Source: Cyanobium sp. FGCU52 (lineage in GTDB: Bacteria; Cyanobacteriota; Cyanobacteriia; PCC-6307; Cyanobiaceae). Taken from it: a DNA stretch of 43,026 bases. A program made the position numbers and the translations under genes. The notes under the pieces are model-generated. The model saw only the letters and a program-made list of their open reading frames with translations. It ran no database searches and was not told where the DNA came from. Positions 23,964 to 31,297 of the stretch are shown here, piece after piece. Each line of letters begins with the position of its first letter. Position 1 is the first letter of the stretch. The DNA lies in contig JANWUS010000002.1 of NCBI GenBank assembly GCA_024958715.1, positions 1-43,026 on the forward strand. The letters run 5' to 3'.

Positions 23964-24710
23964 TCAGAGCTTGGAAGCGATGGGAGCAGGAAGCAGGCAA
24001 ACCAGCCGCATCAAGGGCGACCACCACCAGGGCAGGTATTCGATGCCCCGCCGGTTCGGCCGGCGCAGCAGGTCGCGCGCCACCGACTCCGGGCTGGCGC
24101 AGAGAGCTGGGGGTGCCTTGCCCACGGTCATCGGTGTGGCCATGAATCCGGCCTTGATGATCCGCACCGCAAACGGCTTGCCGTGGCAGCGCAGCAGCAG
24201 CCCCTCACACAGCGCCGTCAGCGCTGCCTTGGCAGCGCCGTAGTGGTAGTTCGAGGGACGGCCGCGATCGGCTGCCACCGAGCTGAACACCCACAGCCGG
24301 CCAGGCCTGGCGATGCGCTCGGGGGTGGCGATGGCGGTGAGCCACGGCAGCAGGCCCGAGTAGTTGGCCGCAGTGATCCGCAGGGCCTCAGCGGCATCAC
24401 TGCGAGCCAGCTCGGCATCGCCCAGCGAGCCGGCGGTGATCAGGTACAGGTCGAACTCCCCCACCTCTGGGCGCCGGGCTGGCTCCAGGGCGGCATCGGC
24501 CAGCAGGTCGGTGGTCTCGGTGCTCACCGCCGCCCCAAAGCGCTGCTCCAGCTCAGCGGCCAGTTGCTGGTTAGCCTCCCCGTTGCGGGCCACCAGGTGG
24601 AAGCGCTGGCAGCCACGCCCAGCCAGCTCCCGGCAGAGGGCCTGGGCCACCTCGCTGGTGCTGCCCAGCACAAAGGCGCTACGGATTGCTATCGGAACTG
24701 CTGCGGCCAT
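23964..24710 (-). CDS. dprE2: Decaprenylphosphoryl-2-keto-ribose reductase, DprE2-like
   Basis: A 248-residue short-chain dehydrogenase. ATG 24710 gives MAAAVPIAIRSAFVLGSTSEVAQAL, a normal start with the nucleotide-binding GSTSEVA turn; the upstream extension to 24791 lies inside the previous gene. VFSSVAA and YHYGAAKAAL provide the catalytic Ser, Tyr and Lys. The end is basic and hydrophobic (PLMRLVCLLPAPIASKL), as in DprE2, which works at the membrane. It would reduce the keto intermediate made by DprE1. It starts two bases from the previous stop and ends six bases before dprE1, so the three are one operon. Confidence 0.82.
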   Translation of the reverse strand: MAAAVPIAIRSAFVLGSTSEVAQALCRELAGRGCQRFHLVARNGEANQQLAAELEQRFGAAVSTETTDLLADAALEPARRPEVGEFDLYLITAGSLGDAELARSDAAEALRITAANYSGLLPWLTAIATPERIARPGRLWVFSSVAADRGRPSNYHYGAAKAALTALCEGLLLRCHGKPFAVRIIKAGFMATPMTVGKAPPALCASPESVARDLLRRPNRRGIEYLPWWWSPLMRLVCLLPAPIASKL

Positions 24711-24712
24711 GG

Positions 24713-25681
24713 CTAGGAGTCTCGCCTGAGTTGGGCCCCTTGAGGTAACGGAGCGACACCGATTGCAGCGGCCAGAGCCACCATCGACCACAGCGTGATC
24801 AGCCGCCGCAGCACCGCAATCGGCAGCGCGATCCCTGCCGGCACGCCCTGCTGGCCCAGCAGCAGCACCGTGGCCGCCTCGTTCACGCCGATCCCGCCCG
24901 GCAGGGAGGAGGCCATCCCGGCCGTGCCCGAGAGCAGGTAGATGGCCATCGCCGCCGGGATGGTGATCGCAGCTGGGGCCAGCAGGCGCACCAGCAGCCA
25001 GAGCACCAGGGCTTCATTGGCCCAGACCAGCACTGAGATCAAGGCCGCCGGGACCATTGCCCTGGCCAGATCGCCACTGGGCAAGTGGTGGCGCCAGTGC
25101 CGCCAGCGTGCAACCAGCCAACGGCGAGGCCTGGGCCCGCTGGCCAGCACCACTGCGCTTCCGGCCAACATGGCGATCCCAAGCAACCAGGGGCTGCTCA
25201 CTGCAGGCAACCGGCCGAGCACCTGGGCAGGGGTGAGCACCAGCAGCAACAGCGCCACGGCAATGACGTCAGCGCAGCGCTCGGCCACAAATACGTGCAC
25301 CAGGGGCAGGCGCGGATAGCCGAGCTGCTCATGCAGCAGCTGCACCCGGCTGAGTTCGCCCACCTTGGCGGGGGTGGCGGTGAGGGCAAAGCCCCGGAAC
25401 CAGCCCAGCAGATCCGGCCAGTTCGCGCTGCCGATTCCCAACCGCCCCAGCAGTAGGCGCCAGCGCCAGTAGCGGCCCGCATAGCTCAGGGCCACCACCC
25501 CATAGAGCACCGGCAGCCACACCAGCAGCGACTGCAGCGCCTTGAGCAGGGCCTGCTGCTGTCCAGCGGGGAGCTGCGTCACACCTGCCGCCGCAATGGC
25601 GAGTAAGCCCAGAGCGACCAGCCCCAGCCAGGGGATTCGCCTGCCTTTCACGGCGTCCGTCGCGGCCGCCACAGCAGGCAC
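24713..25681 (-). CDS. Flippase-like integral membrane protein (lysylphosphatidylglycerol-synthase TM family)
   Basis: A 322-residue protein with about eight membrane helices and the family motifs ALTATPAKVGELSRVQLL and MASSLPGGIGVNEAATVLLL. This family (LPG_synthase_TM, UPF0104) often sits beside glycosyltransferases, and members have been proposed to move lipid-linked sugars across the membrane. It resembles the C-terminal half of the next gene upstream, so the operon carries two such domains. The start overlaps that gene's end by 34 bases; an internal GTG could be the true start. Flipping polyprenylphosphoryl arabinose is the inferred job. Confidence 0.7.
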   Translation of the reverse strand: MPAVAAATDAVKGRRIPWLGLVALGLLAIAAAGVTQLPAGQQQALLKALQSLLVWLPVLYGVVALSYAGRYWRWRLLLGRLGIGSANWPDLLGWFRGFALTATPAKVGELSRVQLLHEQLGYPRLPLVHVFVAERCADVIAVALLLLVLTPAQVLGRLPAVSSPWLLGIAMLAGSAVVLASGPRPRRWLVARWRHWRHHLPSGDLARAMVPAALISVLVWANEALVLWLLVRLLAPAAITIPAAMAIYLLSGTAGMASSLPGGIGVNEAATVLLLGQQGVPAGIALPIAVLRRLITLWSMVALAAAIGVAPLPQGAQLRRDS

Positions 25682-27210
25682 ACGACCCCGAGGGCCGTGG
25701 CGAACCAGAGCGTCATCAGCCGGATCAGCAGCGTGGCTGGGGTGGCAGTCGCCACCCCCACACCCTGCAACGCCAGCAGGCCCACTGTTCCGGCCTCGGT
25801 ACTGCCCAGACCTCCCGGCAGCAGGGTCAACGCACCGAGCAGGCCGGCGGCGGTGTGGGCAATGGTGGCGCCGCCGATCCCCACGGCCTCGATGCCCATG
25901 CCACGCAGCAGCAGCCAGAGGCTCACCCCCTCCAGGCTCCAGGCCAACGCGCCGATCACCGTGGCCTGCAGCAGCAGGACTGGCTGCAGCAACTGCCGCA
26001 GGGCCGCCAGGCCATCGCCGCCGGCACTGGCCAGCTTTCGCGGCAGCAGTCGTTTCGCATTGCTCTTGAGCTGGTCCTTGGCCCAGGGGCTACGCAGCAC
26101 CAGCCAACCCACGATCAGTGCAGCTACCCCGAGGCTGATCGGTACGGCCAGGGGCACCTGCCAGCGCAGCAGCAGCGGCAGGTTGATCAGCAGCAAGAGC
26201 AGCACCGCCGTGCCATCGGTGAACCGCTCCACCACCAGCGCCATCAACGTTGGCGGCACCGGCACCCCGCACTCCTGCTTGAGCAAGAGCGAGCGCACCG
26301 CTTCTCCAGACTTGCCCGGGGTGGCGGTGAACGCATAGGAGCCCATCCAGATCCGCGCATCGGCCTGGATGGGAGGCCGTTGATCGACAGCCCTCAGCAA
26401 CAGCCGCCAGCGGCCATAGCGGATGCCATAGCCCAGCAGCACCAGCAGCAGGCCCAGGCCGATCTGCGGCCAGAGGCTGCGCAGCAATGGCACCAACTGA
26501 TCGCCCTGGCTCCAGATGCCCAGTAGGCCGTAGCCCAGCAATGCCAGCGCCACCACCGGCAGCAACGGCCCCAGCGAGAACGCCGGATAGGGCTGCGGTT
26601 CACTGAGAAAACTGCGGTAGTGGGGCAGGGCAGCGGCCTGCAGCAGCTCCCGGTCGCCTTTGCTGTCGCCGTAGGCCTCGATCGTGAGCCCATCCAACGG
26701 GCCCAGGTGCTGCTCCAGGCGCCGCACCTTCTCCGGGCCCTTGCAGTTGGGGCTGGCCAGCTTGGGGATCCAGCGGCCGTCGTGCTGCTTCAGTTCGGTG
26801 CAGAGCAGCTCCACGCCCAGCCAATCCGCCAACGATTGCAGCAGCAACCGGGGGGAGGCCGAACACAACAGCACCCGATCACCGCGCTGCTGGTGCCAGC
26901 GCAACCGCTGCAGGGCTGCCGGTCGCAGCTGGTCCCGCAGTTCATTCAGCAGCCAATCAGCTCGCCCCGCAGCTTGGGCACGGTTCACCGCCTCACAGAC
27001 TCCAAAGGCAGCGATCGTCTGCTGCTTGAACCGGCCGGTGCTCACCAGCCGCAGCTGCCAGCCTATCAGCCAGGGCAGAACGGCCACGGCGGCCAGCAGC
27101 TGCCCCATAGCCCCCTTGGAGCGGCGGGCGGCCAGCCACAGGCAGTCGCCCCGCAGCAACGTGCCATCCACATCAAAGACTGCGACCCTGCTTCCCACCG
27201 CCTGGCCCAT
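25648..27210 (-). CDS. HAD phosphatase fused to a flippase-like membrane domain
   Basis: A 520-residue fusion. Residues 1 to about 205 are a HAD-IB phosphatase: VAVFDVDGTLL (nucleophile Asp13, Asp15), VLLCSASPR, and AYGDSKGDRELL. Residues about 210-520 are an LPG_synthase_TM-type domain with FTATPGKSGEAVRSLLL and LTLLPGGLGSTEAGTVGLL. In the arabinose pathway the 5-phosphate of polyprenylphosphoryl-5-phosphoribose must be removed after the UbiA step; in mycobacteria a PAP2-type protein (Rv3807c) is linked to it. Here the HAD domain would fill that step and the fused domain could bind or flip the product. The ATG overlaps the UbiA stop (ATGA at 27210), which fixes the start. Confidence 0.75.
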   Translation of the reverse strand: MGQAVGSRVAVFDVDGTLLRGDCLWLAARRSKGAMGQLLAAVAVLPWLIGWQLRLVSTGRFKQQTIAAFGVCEAVNRAQAAGRADWLLNELRDQLRPAALQRLRWHQQRGDRVLLCSASPRLLLQSLADWLGVELLCTELKQHDGRWIPKLASPNCKGPEKVRRLEQHLGPLDGLTIEAYGDSKGDRELLQAAALPHYRSFLSEPQPYPAFSLGPLLPVVALALLGYGLLGIWSQGDQLVPLLRSLWPQIGLGLLLVLLGYGIRYGRWRLLLRAVDQRPPIQADARIWMGSYAFTATPGKSGEAVRSLLLKQECGVPVPPTLMALVVERFTDGTAVLLLLLINLPLLLRWQVPLAVPISLGVAALIVGWLVLRSPWAKDQLKSNAKRLLPRKLASAGGDGLAALRQLLQPVLLLQATVIGALAWSLEGVSLWLLLRGMGIEAVGIGGATIAHTAAGLLGALTLLPGGLGSTEAGTVGLLALQGVGVATATPATLLIRLMTLWFATALGVVCLLWRPRRTP

Positions 27211-28139
27211 CAGCTGGCGCGGCTGATCACGCCGATCACCGCTGTGGTCACCAACCACCCCACCAGGGTGAGCTTGATGCCCAGGTCCCCCAGCAGGATC
27301 TCCTCCGGCTTCTCGCTGCTTTGCTCTGGCGTCCGCTCCCGCCGCCGCTCCGCTTCCTCCGGATCGCTCAGCAGCTGATAGCGAAAGATCCCCACCAGCA
27401 CGAATGGCACCGTGAGCAGCATCCAACTCGTTGGTGCCCCCCGCAACGCAGGGCCTGCCGCCCAGAGGGCATAGCTCATGAAGGCGCTGGTGGCGACCGT
27501 GCTCTCCAGCCGTAGCAGCAGCGGCAGCGAGTAGCGCTCCAGCACCTTGCGCGTGATCACACCCCTGTCCTGCGCCACCCGCAGCTCGGCCTTGCGCTTC
27601 TCGATCGCCAAGAACAGGGCCAGCAGTCCCACCGTGAGCAGAAACCAGGGCGAGGGCGGCAGCAGTGCCGCCACCGCACCAGCGATGGCCCGCAGCAGAA
27701 AGCCGGAGGCAATGCACAAGAGATCCAGCAGCGGCACCCGTTTGAGCTGCAGGCAGTAGCCCACCTGGATCAGCCCGTAGAGCAGCACTACCCCGGCCAG
27801 GGCCGGCGCCACCCAGGCCGCCAGGCTCAGGCTCACCACCGCCAGCACCGCAGCGGTCGTCAGGGCCGCCGGCACGCTCACCAGCCCAGCGGCGATCGGC
27901 CGGTGGCGCTTGGTGGGATGGGCCCGATCGGCCGCCACATCCAAGCAGTCGTTCAGCAGGTAGATCGCGCTGGATATCAGGCAGAACGCCACCAGCGCCC
28001 CTGCGGCCGGCAGCCAGACGTTGGCCTCAAAGCGGAAGGCGAACAGCGGCGCCGCGAACACCAGCAGGTTCTTGGTCCACTGCCGCGGCCGGCAGGCAGC
28101 CACCAGCGCAGGCAGGGTGCCAGGACGGCTAGCAGCCAT
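27210..28139 (-). CDS. Decaprenyl-phosphate phosphoribosyltransferase, UbiA family
   Basis: A 309-residue membrane enzyme of the UbiA superfamily, close to the DPPR synthase branch (mycobacterial Rv3806c). RPRQWTKNLLVFAAPLF opens it. LLNDCLDVAADRAHPTKRHRPIAAG holds the NDxxDxxxD metal site (Asn63, Asp64, Asp67, Asp71) and the TKRxRPIAAG block specific for this branch. DLLCIASGFLLRAIAGAVA and AIEKRKAELR match later motifs. It would join phosphoribosyl pyrophosphate to a polyprenyl phosphate, the committed step of lipid-linked arabinose synthesis. It is the first gene of the six-gene minus-strand operon, so the promoter should lie in 28140-28300. Confidence 0.85.
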   Translation of the reverse strand: MAASRPGTLPALVAACRPRQWTKNLLVFAAPLFAFRFEANVWLPAAGALVAFCLISSAIYLLNDCLDVAADRAHPTKRHRPIAAGLVSVPAALTTAAVLAVVSLSLAAWVAPALAGVVLLYGLIQVGYCLQLKRVPLLDLLCIASGFLLRAIAGAVAALLPPSPWFLLTVGLLALFLAIEKRKAELRVAQDRGVITRKVLERYSLPLLLRLESTVATSAFMSYALWAAGPALRGAPTSWMLLTVPFVLVGIFRYQLLSDPEEAERRRERTPEQSSEKPEEILLGDLGIKLTLVGWLVTTAVIGVISRAS

Positions 28140-28330
28140 GGTTCTGCCCTCCCTGAGCTGGCGTGCGGCTGACCCTATAACGCGCCACTCGGGATTGGCC
28201 TGGTGGGTTGGGTAGGCGAGAGCGGATGAATTGCCCCTGAACCTTGTATGAACCCAATTTGAGGGAGTGGACCCGGCTCAGCCAGCCGCCAAGGCCCTGC
28301 CAGAAAGGGGGCCGCAGCCCCCAGGGGGCT
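28140..28330. other. Upstream region of the arabinose operon
   Basis: About 190 bases without a gene. They should contain the operon promoter on the minus strand, but no unambiguous -35/-10 pair stands out. Near the far end lies the terminator of the next minus-strand gene (28307-28322). Confidence 0.4.
28307..28322 (-). terminator. Intrinsic terminator of the 104-residue gene
   Basis: On the minus strand GGGGGC, TGCG, GCCCCC, then TTTCTGG. The stem is perfect and the loop UGCG has the UNCG form of very stable RNA tetraloops, closed by C-G. It would insulate the arabinose operon from phage transcripts coming from the right. Confidence 0.65.
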
Positions 28331-28645
28331 TCAGGCCAGCGTCAGCTCAATCTCTCCTGAGCACTGGGCCTGCAGCAGCGCCACCTCGGCATCCTGCTGG
28401 GCCTGGAGCTCACCATCGATCTCATCGATGCGCGCCAGGCATTGCTGGATCGCGGGGATCACCTCCTCTTCCAGGATCGTGATCTCCTCTTCTCCGTAGG
28501 GCTGCTCGATCCAGCTGCGGCGCAGCGGTAGCCCCCGCCGCAGCTTCAGGATCCGCTCGATCGCCTTGAGGCTGGATTCGAGCAGCGGGAACGGATCCTC
28601 TTCTGGCCGGCAGAACGGAGAAGCTGCAGCAGAGCGATAGGCCAT
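28331..28645 (-). CDS. 104-residue acidic phage protein of unknown function
   Basis: ATG 28645 gives MAYRSAAASPFCRPEEDPF...; the open frame further upstream crosses the foldback element and is ignored. The C-terminal two thirds are acidic and helical (YGEEEITILEEEVIPAIQQCLARIDEIDGELQAQ, in part), likely a coiled coil. No family was recognised. It is a single gene between leader element E and the terminator at 28307. Confidence 0.5.
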   Translation of the reverse strand: MAYRSAAASPFCRPEEDPFPLLESSLKAIERILKLRRGLPLRRSWIEQPYGEEEITILEEEVIPAIQQCLARIDEIDGELQAQQDAEVALLQAQCSGEIELTLA

Positions 28646-28684
28646 GGAATCGGCGCCGAGAGCGGCGCAGCGACGGGACCGATC

Positions 28685-28720
28685 CCAGCCGGGGCCTGAC
28701 GCAGGAAGGCCCCAGACTGG
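28685..28720 (-). promoter_or_regulatory. Foldback leader element E (divergent member)
   Basis: GGGGCCT (28691-28697) and AGGCCCC (28707-28713) enclose GACGCAGGA; outer CCAG (28685-28688) and CTGG (28717-28720) add pairs. It lacks the CAAGG/CCTTG arms of the other elements but keeps a GCA in the loop and the position about 40 bp before a minus-strand start (28645). I list it as a possible family member. Confidence 0.35.
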
Positions 28721-28770
28721 AGAGGCCCGGAGCAAGACCCAGAGGGTCAAGCCCATCGGCCCCTGCCCGC

Positions 28771-29487
28771 TCAGCTGCAGTGAGCCGCCGCCGCTGCGGC
28801 GCGGGCGCCATGGGCCGGGAAGGTGATCACGAACCCCCGATCGGCCTGGGCGCAGAGGGGCCGGCCAAAGCGGCCGCCGCAGCTGATGCACTGCACCTTG
28901 CGGCCGCTGCGGCTGGCGGGGCAGGCCACAAACCGCACGCCCTCATGCCTGAACACCGCTGGCGCATCGGGCGGCACCACGCAGACCACCGGGATGCCCT
29001 GCCGCACCAACGCCGCCGCCATGGAGCGGGACTCGGTGGAAGCATTGACCACCAGCCCCTTGGCCGCAGCCAGCTTCAGCGTGGCCTGATTGGCGGTGCC
29101 CATCGGGAAGTGGGTGAACGACCAGGCGGCCCGTAGATGCCTGGTGGCCCGCGCCAGCTGGAGCAGCAGGGCCTGATTGATGCACAGCGGATCAGCCGGA
29201 TCGGGCCATTGATCGCCGGCGACACAGTGGCGGAAGAGGATGCCGGCCGGCAGCGCCAGCACCTGCTTGATGAAGGCCGCTGCAGGGGAGCCGCTCTCGC
29301 CCCGGCTGAGCCGATCCCAGTGGAGCCGGGTGTGGAAGCCCGCCTCGGCATAGCAGCCCTGATTACCAGCAAGCGGGCAGGAGGAGGGGCAGGTGTGCCG
29401 GCTGGTGCTGGAGACAGCGATCGGGCCGGTTTTGCCGTTGTCAGACGGGAAGGACAGGGAGGCACGGTGGGACTCGGCAGCAGCCAC
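28771..29487 (-). CDS. Cysteine-containing phage protein, unknown function
   Basis: A 238-residue protein from GTG 29487. The frame is open to 29649 but that part crosses leader element B. The GTG aligns with the ATG of the gene at 12667 when the two leaders are compared, so I favour it. The N-terminal block SDNGKTGPIAVSSTSRHTCPSSCPLAG then GCYAEAGFH resembles a family of phage proteins with several conserved Cys. A helical middle (NQALLLQLARATRHLRAAWSFTHFP) and a strand-turn region (VRQGIPVVCVVPPDAP) follow, then CPASRSGRKVQCISCGGRFG, which looks zinc-binding. It may modify or bind nucleic acid or cofactor; that is a guess. Confidence 0.55.
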   Translation of the reverse strand: MAAAESHRASLSFPSDNGKTGPIAVSSTSRHTCPSSCPLAGNQGCYAEAGFHTRLHWDRLSRGESGSPAAAFIKQVLALPAGILFRHCVAGDQWPDPADPLCINQALLLQLARATRHLRAAWSFTHFPMGTANQATLKLAAAKGLVVNASTESRSMAAALVRQGIPVVCVVPPDAPAVFRHEGVRFVACPASRSGRKVQCISCGGRFGRPLCAQADRGFVITFPAHGARAAAAAAHCS

Positions 29488-29517
29488 AGGAGGGGTGACG
29501 CAGGACCCGCCCTGCAA

Positions 29518-29616
29518 CCGCGCCGAAAGGCAAGGGCCAGCCCCGCCCCGATGGCGGAGCGCAGCGGAGCCCAACGTCCAGCCCGGCTGGCTGGTGAAAC
29601 CCTTGCCGAGGCGCGG
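29518..29616 (-). promoter_or_regulatory. Foldback leader element B
   Basis: GGCAAGGG (29529-29536) pairs with CCCTTGCC (29600-29607). Beyond a small internal loop CCGCGCC (29518-29524) pairs with GGCGCGG (29610-29616). The interior has GGAGCGCAGCGGAGCC and CAACGTCCA, also found in element A. It lies 31 bp before GTG 29487. Downstream, A and B both read GGGTCCT(A/G)CG and then CCCTCC before the start codon. Together with the endolysin end it accounts for the gap 29488-29675. Confidence 0.55.
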
Positions 29617-29675
29617 AGCATGGAAGGGCCTGCGGCACCGACCCCACAACGCAGCCGATCGCTCTCAGGCACCCC

Positions 29676-30989
29676 TCAGCGGACGCTGTCCACCACCACC
29701 GCCCAGCCCTTGCCGGGGGCATAGCGGTAGGCGCCGCCACCGATCGGTTCCACCATCCAGCGCCGCCCAAAGTTCAGCCTTGAGAAGCGCAACCCCATGC
29801 CCTTGGAATTGAGCGTGGTGCCGTGGATGAGATCCGGCTCGCCCCAGGGGTCGTTCACCACCACATGGGTGGGGGTGTGGCCATAGACGATCAGCCAGTG
29901 GCCGCCCCCTATCGGCCGCTCCACCGGTCCGCGGTGGATGTAGCCGCAGGGGACCGGGATGCCGCGGGTGATCTGCTGCTCCAGCACCTGGAAGTCGGCG
30001 TCCTGCACCAGCCGGGCGGTTACCCCGTAATGGGCCAGGGCACGCAGCTGGGCACTGGCGTCGGTGGTGTCGCCAAAGCGCTGCACCACGGCCAGGTACT
30101 GGTCGTCGCCGTTGGGCTCCTTGAGGGTGCCGGGCTTGATGGCCTCCAGGAGCATGGCGCAGCTCGACGAGAAGCAGGTGCGATCGCGCTGAGCCAGTTG
30201 CGCCGAATCGCGCTGCTGAAATCGGGGCACCCCCACCAGCGGGTTGGGGTGACGGACCGCGCCTCCCCCGGCGGGGGGCATGTCGTTCCCCTGATCGGGG
30301 GACCCGGTGCTCCCCCGATCGGGTGATGCGCACCAAAGCGCACCTTCTGCCTTCCGCCGGCGCCTGAGCCCGGCTTCGCTGGGTCCGCCGGGGTTCACGT
30401 AGAGCATCAAGGCGGCCGGCACCGTCTCCATGGCTCCGGAGCGCAGGGCCTGGGTGAGGGTGTCAAAACCCTTGGCGCCAAACCAGCGGGGCCCGCAGTT
30501 GTACGTGAACGACAGCAGAGCCGCCTGCTGGTTCGTCGTGAGGGCCTTGAAAACGGGGATGCAGTCCCGCAGGGACCGCCAGTCCCGCTCCAGCCGGCCA
30601 GCGAGCAGGGCATCAGCGAGCTCCTGGCTGATGCGATCGCCCTGCTTCACGGGCGAGCCGTCGCCATAGGTGGTGCTTCCCCAACCGATCGTCCAGGGCT
30701 CGCCGCCGGTCTCGGGATCGGGGTAGGCCTCCAGGCGGCAGCCCTCGAACTCCTTCACCAGGGGGAGGGCCACGGCAACAGCGGCGGGGATGTCGGCCAC
30801 CGGAGCCGGGCCAGCCCCGGCGGCAGCCTGATGTGCAGTCCAGAGCCTGCGCAGCGTGCCGCCTTCCTCCAGGGCCTGGGGCTCATGGGCCACCAGCTGC
30901 TCCAGGACTGCCAGCAACCAGGCCCGGTGGTGCGGCAGCTCGGGATCGAAATGCTCGACGTAGTCGCCGGCAGGGATGGGGTGGTTCAT
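29676..30989 (-). CDS. Bifunctional endolysin: GH24 lysozyme plus C39-like peptidase
   Basis: A 437-residue protein. Residues about 72-210 are a T4-type GH24 lysozyme: EFEGCRLEAYPD and PWTIGWGS give the Glu82, Asp91, Thr100 triad at the spacing of T4 lysozyme, and ALLSFTYNCGP is the usual later helix. After a Pro/Gly linker, residues about 245-437 look like a papain-fold C39_2-type peptidase, with Cys in RTCFSSSCAMLLEA, His in GGHWLIVYG and Asp in VVNDPWG. It would cut both the glycan and a peptide bond of peptidoglycan during lysis. The first 70 residues are unrecognised. It follows a possible holin gene with an ATGA overlap at 30986. Confidence 0.82.
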   Translation of the reverse strand: MNHPIPAGDYVEHFDPELPHHRAWLLAVLEQLVAHEPQALEEGGTLRRLWTAHQAAAGAGPAPVADIPAAVAVALPLVKEFEGCRLEAYPDPETGGEPWTIGWGSTTYGDGSPVKQGDRISQELADALLAGRLERDWRSLRDCIPVFKALTTNQQAALLSFTYNCGPRWFGAKGFDTLTQALRSGAMETVPAALMLYVNPGGPSEAGLRRRRKAEGALWCASPDRGSTGSPDQGNDMPPAGGGAVRHPNPLVGVPRFQQRDSAQLAQRDRTCFSSSCAMLLEAIKPGTLKEPNGDDQYLAVVQRFGDTTDASAQLRALAHYGVTARLVQDADFQVLEQQITRGIPVPCGYIHRGPVERPIGGGHWLIVYGHTPTHVVVNDPWGEPDLIHGTTLNSKGMGLRFSRLNFGRRWMVEPIGGGAYRYAPGKGWAVVVDSVR

Positions 30990-31234
30990 CGGAACACCCC
31001 CCGTCGGCCGGGAGCCAGGGGCACCTGGTTGTTTGCGGCCGCGGTCTGCATGCCGGAGGGGAAAAACAGGGCGCTGACCGTCATCCAGCGCTCAAGACAG
31101 GCGTTCACCTGGCGGGGGGCCTGGATCCAGTTCGGCAGCTCACAGGCACCGACGAACGCGGTGGAGAAGATGATCTGACCGGTGAGAAGACCGTTTGACG
31201 CGGCCGCTCCGAGCAGCCGCAGCAGGGGGTTCAT
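30986..31234 (-). CDS. Small hydrophobic protein, possible holin or lysis accessory
   Basis: An 82-residue protein. The first ~28 residues (LLRLLGAAASNGLLTGQIIFSTAFVGAC) are hydrophobic, like a membrane helix or a secretion signal, and the rest is soluble. It is directly upstream of the endolysin and overlaps it by four bases, the usual place of a holin. With only one clear membrane segment and a soluble tail, a pinholin, antiholin or signal-bearing lysis protein are all possible. Confidence 0.45.
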   Translation of the reverse strand: MNPLLRLLGAAASNGLLTGQIIFSTAFVGACELPNWIQAPRQVNACLERWMTVSALFFPSGMQTAAANNQVPLAPGRRGVFR

Positions 31235-31239
31235 GAAGG

Positions 31240-31260
31240 CAGAGGGCGGCGGGTCCTCTG
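31240..31260 (-). promoter_or_regulatory. Hairpin immediately before the lysis gene start
   Basis: CAGAGG (31240-31245) and CCTCTG (31255-31260) form a stem whose base is about five bases before ATG 31234 on the minus strand. It lies where the ribosome binds, so it could limit translation of the holin-endolysin pair until late infection. This role is inferred. Confidence 0.4.
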
Positions 31261-31297
31261 GCTCTTGCCACGGCGATGGCCAGGAGCCCTTGGGGCC

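Noticed and set aside
23055..24716. Long open frame (553 codons) on the plus strand
   Set aside because: It lies antisense to dprE1 and dprE2, which have clear motifs. High GC keeps the opposite strand open, and the translation is Gln/Gly/His-rich with no domain.
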